Origin: Asaia bogorensis
GTDB taxonomy: Bacteria; Pseudomonadota; Alphaproteobacteria; Acetobacterales; Acetobacteraceae
Direction of reading: 5' to 3'
Length of the DNA stretch: 55,892 nt
NCBI GenBank assembly: GCA_945897825.1
Contig: CAMDGX010000022.1
Span: 1-55,892 of the forward strand
Shown: positions 1 through 7,749 of the stretch, in pieces
Layout: each line of letters starts with the position of its first letter
Position numbering within the stretch: position 1 is the stretch's first letter
The notes under the pieces: model-generated
Databases searched by the model: none
Told to the model about the DNA's origin: nothing
The model's input: the letters and a program-made list of their open reading frames with translations, nothing else
Position numbers and translations under genes: made by a program

Positions 1-33
1 GGCGAAGGGAACGAGGATCGGTTGGATCAGCAT
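1..33 (-). CDS. Possible start of a gene cut by the left edge
   Basis: On the minus strand an ATG at 33-31 opens a frame that runs off the window (MLIQPILVPFA, 11 residues visible). It begins 8 nt after the GST stop codon, and a GAGAG motif lies about 5 nt upstream of the ATG, as expected for the next gene of the same operon. Too little is visible to assign a family, and it could be chance. Confidence 0.3.
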   Translation of the reverse strand, partial: MLIQPILVPFA

Positions 34-41
34 GGCAACTC

Positions 42-695
42 TCAGGCCGGAGGAAGAAAGGACTGCACCGTCGCGCGGAACACCGGCATCGCCTCCAGCG
101 CCGCGCAATGCGCCACCAGGGTCAACAGCCGCTGCTCGGCCAGCAGCCCCGGATGCGCCTCGCGCACGAACCGCCAGGCGCAGGCCAGCGCAATGTCGGC
201 ATGGCCCAGCGCGTCGCCGAACCAGAACGGCGAGGGGTGAAGTTGAGCCTCCGCCTCCAGCGCCAACGCCGTCGCCGCCATCTGCTCGCGGCACCGCCCG
301 GCCCAGTCGGGCGAGACCTCGCGATGCAGCTTCAGCTCGTAGAACAGCGCCACCGCCTTCTCCGCCAGCCCCACCGCCAGCCCCTCGCACCGCAGCGCAT
401 CGTCGCGCGCCGCCCCGCCAGCGGGACGCATCGCCACGGGCGAGCGCCGGTCGATGTGGTCCAGCATCGCATGGCTGTCCACCAGCACCCGCCCATCCTC
501 CAGCACCAGCGTCGGCACCCGCATCAGCGGATTGACCGCGCGCAGCCGCCGCGCATCGCCGAACGCCGACCACCGCAAATGCGCGAACGGGATGCCGGCA
601 TGGGTCAGCGCGATGCCGACCCGCCGCACGAAGGGCGAGTCGAACTGGCCGATCAGCGTCAGGGTGCCGGGAACGATATCGGGATCGGTGCTCAT
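42..695 (-). CDS. Glutathione S-transferase family protein
   Basis: 217 aa, normal length for a cytosolic GST. The N-terminal half has the thioredoxin-fold glutathione site: a QFDSPFVRRV stretch near residues 17-26 (Ser-containing active-site loop), the cis-proline segment VPTLVLEDG, and DSHAMLDHI in place of the usual ES-A-I motif. The C-terminal half is the all-helical domain. GSTs of this kind conjugate glutathione to electrophiles or isomerise or dehalogenate small metabolites; the substrate cannot be read from sequence. It follows an Fe-dependent dehydrogenase by only 16 nt on the same strand, so it is probably part of a three- or four-gene catabolic operon starting at the binding protein near 2885. 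Confidence 0.85.
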   Translation of the reverse strand: MSTDPDIVPGTLTLIGQFDSPFVRRVGIALTHAGIPFAHLRWSAFGDARRLRAVNPLMRVPTLVLEDGRVLVDSHAMLDHIDRRSPVAMRPAGGAARDDALRCEGLAVGLAEKAVALFYELKLHREVSPDWAGRCREQMAATALALEAEAQLHPSPFWFGDALGHADIALACAWRFVREAHPGLLAEQRLLTLVAHCAALEAMPVFRATVQSFLPPA

Positions 696-711
696 GCGAC
701 GCGCATGTGCC

Positions 712-1899
712 TCACCACGCCGCGTCGAGCAACTGCCGCACCACCGCCGGCCCCTCGATCCGCCGCGGATTGGTGTGCACCATCCGGTCGTGCATCGACC
801 CCTCGGCGATCGTGTCGAGCTGGTCCGCCCGAACCCCCACCGCCCGCAGCGTCCCCGGCAGCCCCAGCGCCGCGATCAGCGCCGCCACCGCATCCGCCGC
901 CTCGCCCCCCCGGCTTCCGAGCGCCTCGGCCACCAGCGCCTGCCGCGCCGCGTTCACGGGCATATTGAAGCGCAGCACATGCGGCAGCATCACGCAGGAG
1001 GTGTAGCCATGCGGCACCCCCGCCGTGCCGCCCAGCACATGCCCGATGCCGTGGCTCGCCCCCTTGGTCACCCCGGTCTGCGAGCCGACCATCGACATCC
1101 ACGCCCCCAGCTGGCAGTCGAGCCGCGCCGCGAGGTCCCCCGCATCCGCCTTGCACGCCAGCAGCCCGCGCCGCAGCAGCCGCAACGCCTGCAGCGAAGC
1201 CCCGTCGCTCATCGGCTGGGCGTTCGCCGAGCACAGGTCCTCCACCGCATGGTCCACCGCCCGGATGCCGGTCGACAGCCACAGCCATTCCGGCGTGGCC
1301 ACCGTCACCGCCGGGTCGAGGATCACCGACACCGGGATCATCGTCGACGACGCATAGCTCTCCTTGCGCGCCGCCCCGCCATCCTCCGGCTGTGTGTCCG
1401 TGCATCCCGCGAAGCTGGTGAACTCCCCGGCTGAAAGCGTCGTCGGGATCGAGATTGTGCGGATGCCCGGCAACGTCCGCGGCCGCTTCGTGACCCCGTC
1501 CGGCCCGGTGATCGCCCGTAGCCGGTCCAGGTCGCGCGCGTCGGCCACGTCGTTGGCCAGGCACATCCCCACCATCTTCGCCGCATCGGTCACCGACCCG
1601 CCGCCGAGCGTCACGAGCAGGTCCGCCCCCGCCGCCCGCGCCGCCGCGGCCGCCGCCGCCACGTCGACGCGCGGCGTATGCGCGCCGATCCGCGTCCACA
1701 CCCCGGCCAAGTGGTCGCCCAGCGCCGCCCGCGCCGCGTCCACGAACCCCGTCTCGCGCGACAGCGTCCCGCCGGCGATCAGGAACACCCGCTGCGCGCC
1801 CAGCCGTTCCCGCTCTTCCGCCAGCGCCCCGGCGAACTGCCGCCCATACAAAACGCGATCTATGTTGGGATAGCGATACGTCCCCGACGGCATGTCCAT
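712..1899 (-). CDS. Iron-containing alcohol dehydrogenase / maleylacetate reductase-like
   Basis: 395 aa. The NAD(P)-binding GGGSVTDAAK motif lies at residues 99-108 and the His-rich C-terminal site is visible (H217 in AVDHAVE, H283 and H287 in SHGIGH, H297). The segment GIRAVDHAVE resembles maleylacetate reductases, where the classical Fe-ADH Asp four residues before His is absent, so a reductase of ring-cleavage products is as likely as an alcohol dehydrogenase. I chose the ATG at 1899 (MDMPSGTYRY); the open frame extends much further upstream, but that part overlaps the binding-protein gene. Spacing to neighbours is 16 and 17 nt, which suggests one operon with the GST and the NMT1-like binding protein. 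Confidence 0.8.
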   Translation of the reverse strand: MDMPSGTYRYPNIDRVLYGRQFAGALAEERERLGAQRVFLIAGGTLSRETGFVDAARAALGDHLAGVWTRIGAHTPRVDVAAAAAAARAAGADLLVTLGGGSVTDAAKMVGMCLANDVADARDLDRLRAITGPDGVTKRPRTLPGIRTISIPTTLSAGEFTSFAGCTDTQPEDGGAARKESYASSTMIPVSVILDPAVTVATPEWLWLSTGIRAVDHAVEDLCSANAQPMSDGASLQALRLLRRGLLACKADAGDLAARLDCQLGAWMSMVGSQTGVTKGASHGIGHVLGGTAGVPHGYTSCVMLPHVLRFNMPVNAARQALVAEALGSRGGEAADAVAALIAALGLPGTLRAVGVRADQLDTIAEGSMHDRMVHTNPRRIEGPAVVRQLLDAAW

Positions 1900-1916
1900 G
1901 GCAGCGCTCCGATCCG

Positions 1917-2885
1917 TCAGGGGGCGACGGCGTTGGTATAGTAGAACGAGGGCGGGCGGGTCCCCTGAATCTCGCCGGCGGCACGCATCGCCTCGATCAT
2001 CCGCTGCCACGCCTCGGGCGACTGGCGCCCCCAGCCGGGCGCGTCGGGCGGCGCGAGGGTCTCCAGGAAGATGCCCAACGCCGTCGTGCACTGTTCGTCG
2101 GTCTCGGCCATCGCGAACTGCGCGCGCGCCTCCGCGCAGGCCCGTGCCGGGTCGCCCGCCGCGTCGGCGAACCCCGCCCGCAGCGCCTGCAGCGCGCGGC
2201 GCGCCAGCTCCGGGTTCTCGCTCAGCAGCGCCTGGTGGGCGATGAAGCCGAAGCCCTGCAGCGGCACCCCCTGCTCGGCCAGGTCCATCACCTCCGGCTC
2301 CAGCCCCTGCGCCAGCAACGCCGCGCGCATCGGCACGGCATCGCCCACCACTACGTCGTACCGCCCGGCCACCAGCTCCCCCAGCTTCGCCGCACGTTCG
2401 GTCGCGATCACCGTCAGCGTGCTGATCCCGATACCATGGGCCCGGCGGAACAGCGCCAGCGCCAGGCTGTCCACAGTGCCCGGCGCGATCCCCACCCGCA
2501 GCCCCTCGATCGATTTCGGCCCCTCCAGCCGCACCCGCTCCTTCACCCCCACCAGCGCCAGCGCGCTGCGTGGCTGGTAGATCGCCACCATCCGGATCGG
2601 CGCCCCGCGCGCGATCGCGCTGGCCGCGGCATGCGCCGGCACATGCCCAAGGTCGAACGCCCGCTGCCCGACCAGCACGGTGGCCATATTCGCCCCCAGC
2701 CCCGGCTCGATCAGCAGCTCGATCCCCGCCCGCCCAAAATGCCCACGCAGCGCCGCGGTCAGGATCGGCACGTGCTGCGGCCCATAGGCGCCATCCAGGA
2801 TCAGCCGCAGCCCCTCGGCAGCCGCCGGGGCGGCGCCGGCCAGCAGGATCAGCACGGCAAGGGCCAGGCGTCGGGCGAGGCGCAT
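1917..2885 (-). CDS. NMT1/TauA-like ABC substrate-binding protein
   Basis: 322 aa from the ATG at 2885. It starts with a clear Sec signal peptide (MRLARRLALAVLILLAG...PAAA, cleavage near residue 23), followed by a periplasmic type-II binding fold with features of the NMT1/SsuA family (LILDGAYGPQHVPILTAALRG, LRVGIAPGTVDSLAL, YDVVVGDAVPMRAALL). A longer start at 2918 would add 11 residues before the signal peptide and is less likely. No permease or ATPase lies beside it, so it is an orphan binding protein that must borrow a transporter or have a sensory role. It is the first gene of the run leading to the dehydrogenase and GST. The ligand is unknown, perhaps the substrate of those enzymes. Confidence 0.75.
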   Translation of the reverse strand: MRLARRLALAVLILLAGAAPAAAEGLRLILDGAYGPQHVPILTAALRGHFGRAGIELLIEPGLGANMATVLVGQRAFDLGHVPAHAAASAIARGAPIRMVAIYQPRSALALVGVKERVRLEGPKSIEGLRVGIAPGTVDSLALALFRRAHGIGISTLTVIATERAAKLGELVAGRYDVVVGDAVPMRAALLAQGLEPEVMDLAEQGVPLQGFGFIAHQALLSENPELARRALQALRAGFADAAGDPARACAEARAQFAMAETDEQCTTALGIFLETLAPPDAPGWGRQSPEAWQRMIEAMRAAGEIQGTRPPSFYYTNAVAP

Positions 2886-3051
2886 TCGGTTCCCGGACGG
2901 TACGTTGCAGGCAGACACAATCAGATAGACGCAGCCACCGCGCTATACCAGCCGGGAGTGAACAGGCCATTCCCATCCGCGTGATCCCCGGCCTCGACCG
3001 CGCGCGCCTTCACAGCCATCATCCCGCCCTTCCAGCCAGCCGGAGCTTAAA

Positions 3052-3879
3052 GTGACCGACGCACCCCCCACCCCCGACCTCGTCCACGCCCGCTACCGCG
3101 ACCCGGCCCTGCACGCCGGCGTCGCGCTGAACCCGGTGCTGGAGACCATCCTGTCCCACAGCTCCTGCCGCGCCTTCCTGCCCGACCCCGTGCCCCCCGC
3201 GGCACTGGAGGCGATCGTCGCCGCCGCCGCCTCCGCCCCCACCTCGTCGAACCTCCAGGTCTGGAGCCTGATGGTCGTCGAGGACCCGGCCCGCAAGGCC
3301 CGCCTCGCCGCCCTGGCCGGCGGGCAGAAGCACATCGAGCAATCGCCGACCTTCCTCGTCTGGCTCGCCGACCTGGCCCGCCTGGACAGCATCGCCCGCC
3401 TCAACCAGGCAGATGTCCAGGGCGTGCACTACCTCGAGCTGTTCATGGTCGCCCTGATCGACGCAGCACTGGCCGCCCAGAACGCCGTGGTCGCGCTCGA
3501 ATCCCTCGGCCTCGGCTCGGTCTATATCGGCGCCATCCGCAACCAACCGGAAAAGGTCGCCGCCGAGCTCGGCCTGCCCAAGCTCGTCTTCCCCGCCTTC
3601 GGCCTGTCGATCGGCACTCCGGACCCCAAGGGCGCCAGCGGAATCAAGCCCCGCCTGCCGCAAAGCGTGGTCGTCCACCGCGAGCAGTACAACGCCACGG
3701 TCGACCCCACCACCCTGTCCGCCTACGACGGCCGCATGTCCGCCTTCCAGACCGAACAAGCCATGCCCGACGAGCAATGGACCCAACGCGTCATCAACCG
3801 CGTGAAAACCCCCGCCTCGCTGTCCGGGCGGCATCGCATGCGCGAGGCGCTGGGCAACCTGGGGTTCGAACTTAAGTAG
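3052..3879 (+). CDS. Nitroreductase family oxidoreductase (NfsA/FRP-like)
   Basis: 275 aa starting at GTG 3052, with GGAG at 3042-3045 as ribosome binding site. The FMN-binding nitroreductase fold is indicated by SHSSCRAFLPDPVP (Arg that contacts the FMN phosphate), SAPTSSNLQVWSLMVV and GLGSVYIGAIRNQP...FPAFGLSIGTP. Length and the C-terminal arm fit the NfsA/FRP subgroup, which uses NAD(P)H to reduce quinones, nitroaromatics or flavins as a cytoplasmic dimer. It is transcribed divergently from the binding-protein operon across a 166-nt gap and ends 5 nt before repeat element R1. The natural substrate cannot be inferred. Confidence 0.85.
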   Translation: MTDAPPTPDLVHARYRDPALHAGVALNPVLETILSHSSCRAFLPDPVPPAALEAIVAAAASAPTSSNLQVWSLMVVEDPARKARLAALAGGQKHIEQSPTFLVWLADLARLDSIARLNQADVQGVHYLELFMVALIDAALAAQNAVVALESLGLGSVYIGAIRNQPEKVAAELGLPKLVFPAFGLSIGTPDPKGASGIKPRLPQSVVVHREQYNATVDPTTLSAYDGRMSAFQTEQAMPDEQWTQRVINRVKTPASLSGRHRMREALGNLGFELK

Positions 3880-3884
3880 CAAGC

Positions 3885-4002
3885 GGTTCTTTTTTGTAAA
3901 AAAGAACCAAAAAACTTTCGTCCGTTTGCACCTCGCCAGACGGTCTGGCACGGTGCAAATGGATGAAAAGTCTTTTTGCTTCTTTTTCTTCAGAAAAAGA
4001 AG
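3885..4002 (+). repeat. Intergenic composite palindrome R1 (7-copy family)
   Basis: A/T-rich island in GC-rich DNA, between the convergent nitroreductase and ABC ATPase genes (5 nt and 9 nt from their stop codons). The left hairpin is at 3885-3908 (GGTTC...GAACC arms around a T6/A-run). A large central stem follows, in which TTTGCACC and GGTGCAAA pair, extended outward by an ACTTT/AAAGT zone. The right hairpin is at 3979-4002 (CTTCTTTTTC, loop TTCA, GAAAAAGAAG). The core between the TTTGCACC and GGTGCAAA arms holds its own hairpin, GCCAGA/TCTGGC. T-rich tracts follow the central stem on both strands, as in a bidirectional intrinsic terminator. Confidence 0.9.
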
Positions 4003-4011
4003 AATCTTCCT

Positions 4012-5805
4012 TCAGCGAGGCACCGCCGCCACCAAGGCCCGCGTATGCTCATGCCGCGGCCATCCGAACACCGTCTCCGTCGGCCCTTCCTCCACGATCG
4101 TGCCGCCCTGCATCACCAGCACCCGGTCGCACAGATGCCGCACCATCGCCAGGTCGTGGCTGATGAACAGCAGCGCGAAGTCATGGTCCTGCCGCAGCCG
4201 GTGCAGCAGCATCAACAGCTGTGCCTGCACCGATACATCCAGCCCCGACACGATCTCGTCCGCCACCAGCAGGCGGGGCCCGTTGCACAGCGCGCGGGCG
4301 ATGTTCACCCGCACCCTCTGCCCGCCGGACAGCTGCGCCGGGGTGCGCACGCCCAGTTCCAGCGCCATCCCCATCTCCGCCAGCAATTCCCGCGCCCGCT
4401 TCTCGCGCACCCGGGAGCGCGCGTCCCGCGCCTCCAGCGCCTGGGTGACGATGTCCGACACGCGCCGCCGCGGGTTCAGCGCCGCATTCGGGTCCTGGAA
4501 CACCATCTGCACGCTGCCGACCCGGTGCAGCCGCGCCGCCTCGTCCCCCGCCGTCACATCCTGCCCCGCCAGCACGATGCGCCCGCCGCTTGGCTGCTCC
4601 AGCCCCGCCACCAGCCGCGCCAGCGTCGACTTGCCGCTGCCGCTCTCCCCCACCACCGCCACGAACTCCCCGGGCGCGATCCGCAGGTTCACATCGCGCA
4701 CCGCCTCCACCGTCCCGCGCCGCGGCCACGCCCCGGTGGCGAAGCGCTTGGACACGCGCTCCATCTCCAGCACCGGCGCCTCCCCGGCCGGCCGCCACGG
4801 CGCCGGCGTCAGGCTTCCCGCCACCGCGATCGTCGGCACCAGCCCCGGGCGCAGGCAGGCGCTGCGATGCGCGTCGCCTTCCAGCGGCGGCTCGCTGCGC
4901 AGGCAATACTCCGCCTTCACCGGGCAGCGCGGCGCGAACCGGCACCCATTCAGCCGCCCCAGCCCCCGCAGCCCCGGCATGTGTTCCGGCAGCGCATACA
5001 GCGCCCGCCGCGCCCCGGCGACCGGCGGGTTCGAAAGCTCCAGGCACCGCGTGTAGGGGTGGCGCGACGCCCGCATCACCTCCGCAGCCGGCCCGATCTC
5101 CACGATGTCCCCGGCATACATCACCGCCACCTCGTCGCAGACGCCCGCCGCCAGCCGCAGGTCGTGGGTGATGAACAGCACCGCCGTCCCGTGCGCCCGC
5201 TGCAATGCCTGCATCAGCCCGACGATGCGCGCCTGCGCCGTCACATCCAGCGCCGTGGTCGGCTCGTCCGCCACCACCAGCCGCGGACGCCCCGCGAACG
5301 CCATGGCAACCAGCACCAACTGGCACTCCCCGGCGGAAAGCTGGTGCGGGTAGCGCGCCAGCATCCCCAAAGGATCCGCCAATTGCACCGCCACCAGCGC
5401 CGCCAGCGCATACTCCCGCAGCGCGCGCCGCCCCCGCACCCCCAGCCGCCGGTGATGCTCGTCGAGTTGCGCCCCGATCGTCCGCATCGGGTTCAGCGCC
5501 GCGCGCGGGTCCTGCGGGATGAAGCCGATGTCCCGCCCCAGCAGCGCCCGCCGATGTTCCGCCGGCATCACCACCAGGTCGGCCCCGGCGAACTCCACCG
5601 AGCCATGGCTCACCCGGAACCCCGGCGGCAGCCTCTGGGAGACCGCGTGCCCCACCATCGACTTCCCGGCGCCCGACTCCCCGACCAGCCCCAGCACCCG
5701 CCCCGCCGCCAGCGCGAAGTTCAGCCCGCGCAGCACCGGCACCATCTCGCCCTCGACGCGCGCCTCCACCGACAGGCCGCGCACCACCAGCAGCGGCGCG
5801 GTCAT
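4012..5805 (-). CDS. Fused dual-ATPase subunit of dipeptide/nickel-type ABC importer
   Basis: 597 aa, two complete ABC domains of the DppD and DppF types in one chain. Domain 1 has Walker A GESGAGKS at 42-49, Q-loop IPQDPR near 96-101, Walker B LVVADEP ending at residue 182, and an oligopeptide-type Cys-rich tail (CRFAPRCPVKAEYC, residues 288-301). Domain 2 has Walker A GESGSGKS at 386-393, signature LSGGQ at 492-496 and Walker B LLVADE. Two departures stand out: the domain 1 signature reads LSAGE (156-160) instead of LSGGQ, and domain 2 reads DEIVSGLD instead of the common DEPVSALD. The start at 5805 overlaps the permease stop by 4 nt (ATGA), implying translational coupling. It powers uptake through the two permeases upstream in the operon. 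Confidence 0.9.
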   Translation of the reverse strand: MTAPLLVVRGLSVEARVEGEMVPVLRGLNFALAAGRVLGLVGESGAGKSMVGHAVSQRLPPGFRVSHGSVEFAGADLVVMPAEHRRALLGRDIGFIPQDPRAALNPMRTIGAQLDEHHRRLGVRGRRALREYALAALVAVQLADPLGMLARYPHQLSAGECQLVLVAMAFAGRPRLVVADEPTTALDVTAQARIVGLMQALQRAHGTAVLFITHDLRLAAGVCDEVAVMYAGDIVEIGPAAEVMRASRHPYTRCLELSNPPVAGARRALYALPEHMPGLRGLGRLNGCRFAPRCPVKAEYCLRSEPPLEGDAHRSACLRPGLVPTIAVAGSLTPAPWRPAGEAPVLEMERVSKRFATGAWPRRGTVEAVRDVNLRIAPGEFVAVVGESGSGKSTLARLVAGLEQPSGGRIVLAGQDVTAGDEAARLHRVGSVQMVFQDPNAALNPRRRVSDIVTQALEARDARSRVREKRARELLAEMGMALELGVRTPAQLSGGQRVRVNIARALCNGPRLLVADEIVSGLDVSVQAQLLMLLHRLRQDHDFALLFISHDLAMVRHLCDRVLVMQGGTIVEEGPTETVFGWPRHEHTRALVAAVPR

Positions 5806-6659
5806 CGCGCGCCCTCGATGCGCGCCAGCTCCAGCGTCCGCCGCAGCCCGTCGCCCAGCAGGTTGAACCCCGCCAGCGTCACGACGATCGCCGCCGCCGG
5901 CGCCAGCAACGCGGCCGGCGCCTGGTAGAGCACCTCGCGCCCCTCGGCGATCATCTGCCCCCACGCCACCTCGTCCGGCGCCGCCCCCAACCCCACGAAC
6001 GACAGGATCGCCTCCACCACCACAGCAATCCCCATCTCCAGCGCCAGCAACGCCACCAGCAGCGGAATCGTCGCCGGCACCACCTCGCGCAGCAGCATCC
6101 GCCAGTGCGAGAACCCCAGCAGCCGCGCCGCCGCCACATGCTCGCGCCGCACCACCCCGATCACCTCCGCGCGCATCACCCGGCAGAACCGCGTCCACTC
6201 CACCAGCGCGATCGCCAGGACCAGGCCCGCGCTCCCGCCCCCCAGCCCCACCATCAGCACCAGCGACAGCACCACCGGCGGAAACGCCATCCACACATCC
6301 ATCGCCCGCCCGACCGCCCGGTCCACCCGCCCGCCCAGATACCCTGCCGCATAGGCCAGCCCCGTCCCCAGCAGCATCGCCCCCAGCGACGCCGCCACCG
6401 CCACGAACAGCGCCAGCCGCGCCCCATGCAACAGCCGCGACAGCACGCACCGCCCCAGCACGTCGGTCCCGAGCGGAAACGCCGAGCCCAACCGCGCCGG
6501 CTGCAATGTCAGCATCAGGTCCTGCGCCCGAGGATCGTGCGGCGCCACGAACGGCGCCAATGCCGCCAGCACCAGCACCGGCACCACCACCGCAAGCCCG
6601 ACCACCACCCGCCCGGAGCGCAGCCACCGCGGCGCCAGCCAGCGCAACACCCACCTCAT
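5802..6659 (-). CDS. Dipeptide-type ABC transporter permease (DppC-like)
   Basis: 285 aa inner-membrane protein. An N-terminal segment GLAVVVPVLVLAALAPFVAP is followed by HDPRAQDL...FPLGTDVLGRCVLSRLLHGAR, the hallmark of DppC/OppC permeases, then about five further hydrophobic helices. The EAA-type cytoplasmic loop is at HVAAARLLGFSHWRMLLREVVP. The ATG at 6659 overlaps the upstream permease stop by 4 nt, and the gene's own stop overlaps the ATPase start by 4 nt, so permeases and ATPase are translationally coupled. It forms the channel with the DppB-like partner. Confidence 0.9.
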   Translation of the reverse strand: MRWVLRWLAPRWLRSGRVVVGLAVVVPVLVLAALAPFVAPHDPRAQDLMLTLQPARLGSAFPLGTDVLGRCVLSRLLHGARLALFVAVAASLGAMLLGTGLAYAAGYLGGRVDRAVGRAMDVWMAFPPVVLSLVLMVGLGGGSAGLVLAIALVEWTRFCRVMRAEVIGVVRREHVAAARLLGFSHWRMLLREVVPATIPLLVALLALEMGIAVVVEAILSFVGLGAAPDEVAWGQMIAEGREVLYQAPAALLAPAAAIVVTLAGFNLLGDGLRRTLELARIEGAR

Positions 6660-7681
6660 CGCGCCACCAGATGCGGGCTCAGCCCCAGGTGCAGCCCGCC
6701 CACCACCGACTGGACCACCAGGACGATCGCGCAATAGGCCAGCCCCGCCCCCTGGATCACCGCCAGGTCGCCATTGCGCACCGCATCGACCATCAGCCGT
6801 CCCAACCCGGGATAGGCAAGGATCGCCTCCACCAGCAACGAGCCCCCCAGCAGCACCACGACCTGCCCCCCCAGCACCGGCAGCATCGCCACCGCCACGC
6901 GGCGCAGCGCATGGCCCAGCAGAACCCGCGTCTCCGACAGCCCGCGCAACCGCGCCTGGCGGATGTAGTCCGAGCGGTACACTTCGATCAGCGCCCCGCG
7001 CAGCCCCCGCATCACCGGCGGCGCCACCACGATCCCCAGCGCCAGCGCCGGCAGCACCATGTGCCGCACCGCGCTCAGGAAAGCCGGCGCATCCCCCGCC
7101 AGCAGCGTGTCCAGCAGCAGGAACCCCGTCACCCACGGCCGCGCCATGTCCGCATCCAGCCGCCCGACGAACGGCACCGCCTCCAGCGCCACCGCGAACA
7201 CCGGAATGAACAGCAGCGCCCACAGGAACGCCGGCACCGACATCAACAGCGTCGTGCCGGTCTCCGCGATCGCCTCGCGCCCCTCCGCCCGCCCCCCCTC
7301 GGCGCGCAGCACGAACAGCACCACCCCGCCCAACACGCCCAGCACGCCCCCAATCGCCATCGCCAGCAGCGCGAGCTCCAGCGTGGCCGGCACCGCCTCG
7401 GCCAGCAGCCCCGCCACCGGTCGCCCCAGATGCTCGGACCGCCCGAAATTCCCCGACAGCACGCCCCCCAGCCACGCCGCATACTGCGCCGGCAGCGACG
7501 GCTCGAACGCGACCTCCCGCACCCCCGCCCCGGCGTCCTCGTCCGTCATGCCCGGCACCACCGCCATCGCCGCCGACTCGCCCGGCATCACCCGCAGCGC
7601 CACGAACAGCAGCACCGAGGCCAGCAGCAGGATGGGCCCGGCCACCAGCAGGCGGCGGGCCAACGAGGCGACAAGGTTCAT
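6656..7681 (-). CDS. Dipeptide-type ABC transporter permease (DppB-like)
   Basis: 341 aa. The first helix (LLVAGPILLLASVLLFVALRVMPGES) ends in the MPG motif typical of DppB/OppB. The EAA loop is recognisable in YIRQARLRGLSETRVLLGHALRRV, followed by SLLVEAILAYPGLGRLMVDAVRNGD near the C-terminus. It is longer than many DppB proteins because of an extended periplasmic loop after helix 1. It lies 68 nt downstream of its binding protein and overlaps the DppC-like gene by 4 nt. Confidence 0.9.
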   Translation of the reverse strand: MNLVASLARRLLVAGPILLLASVLLFVALRVMPGESAAMAVVPGMTDEDAGAGVREVAFEPSLPAQYAAWLGGVLSGNFGRSEHLGRPVAGLLAEAVPATLELALLAMAIGGVLGVLGGVVLFVLRAEGGRAEGREAIAETGTTLLMSVPAFLWALLFIPVFAVALEAVPFVGRLDADMARPWVTGFLLLDTLLAGDAPAFLSAVRHMVLPALALGIVVAPPVMRGLRGALIEVYRSDYIRQARLRGLSETRVLLGHALRRVAVAMLPVLGGQVVVLLGGSLLVEAILAYPGLGRLMVDAVRNGDLAVIQGAGLAYCAIVLVVQSVVGGLHLGLSPHLVAR

Positions 7682-7749
7682 GCGCGGCGCGGGCCTCCCT
7701 CATCCGCCCCTTTCCGCCGCCAGCATCCAAAGGGCAAGGGGGGCCGCAC

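Noticed and set aside
3880-4010. R elements as transposase-less MITEs with target duplications
   Set aside because: I compared flanks of each copy and found no direct duplications; some similarity of flanks (AAGC before, TTCCTT after) looks like part of the element.
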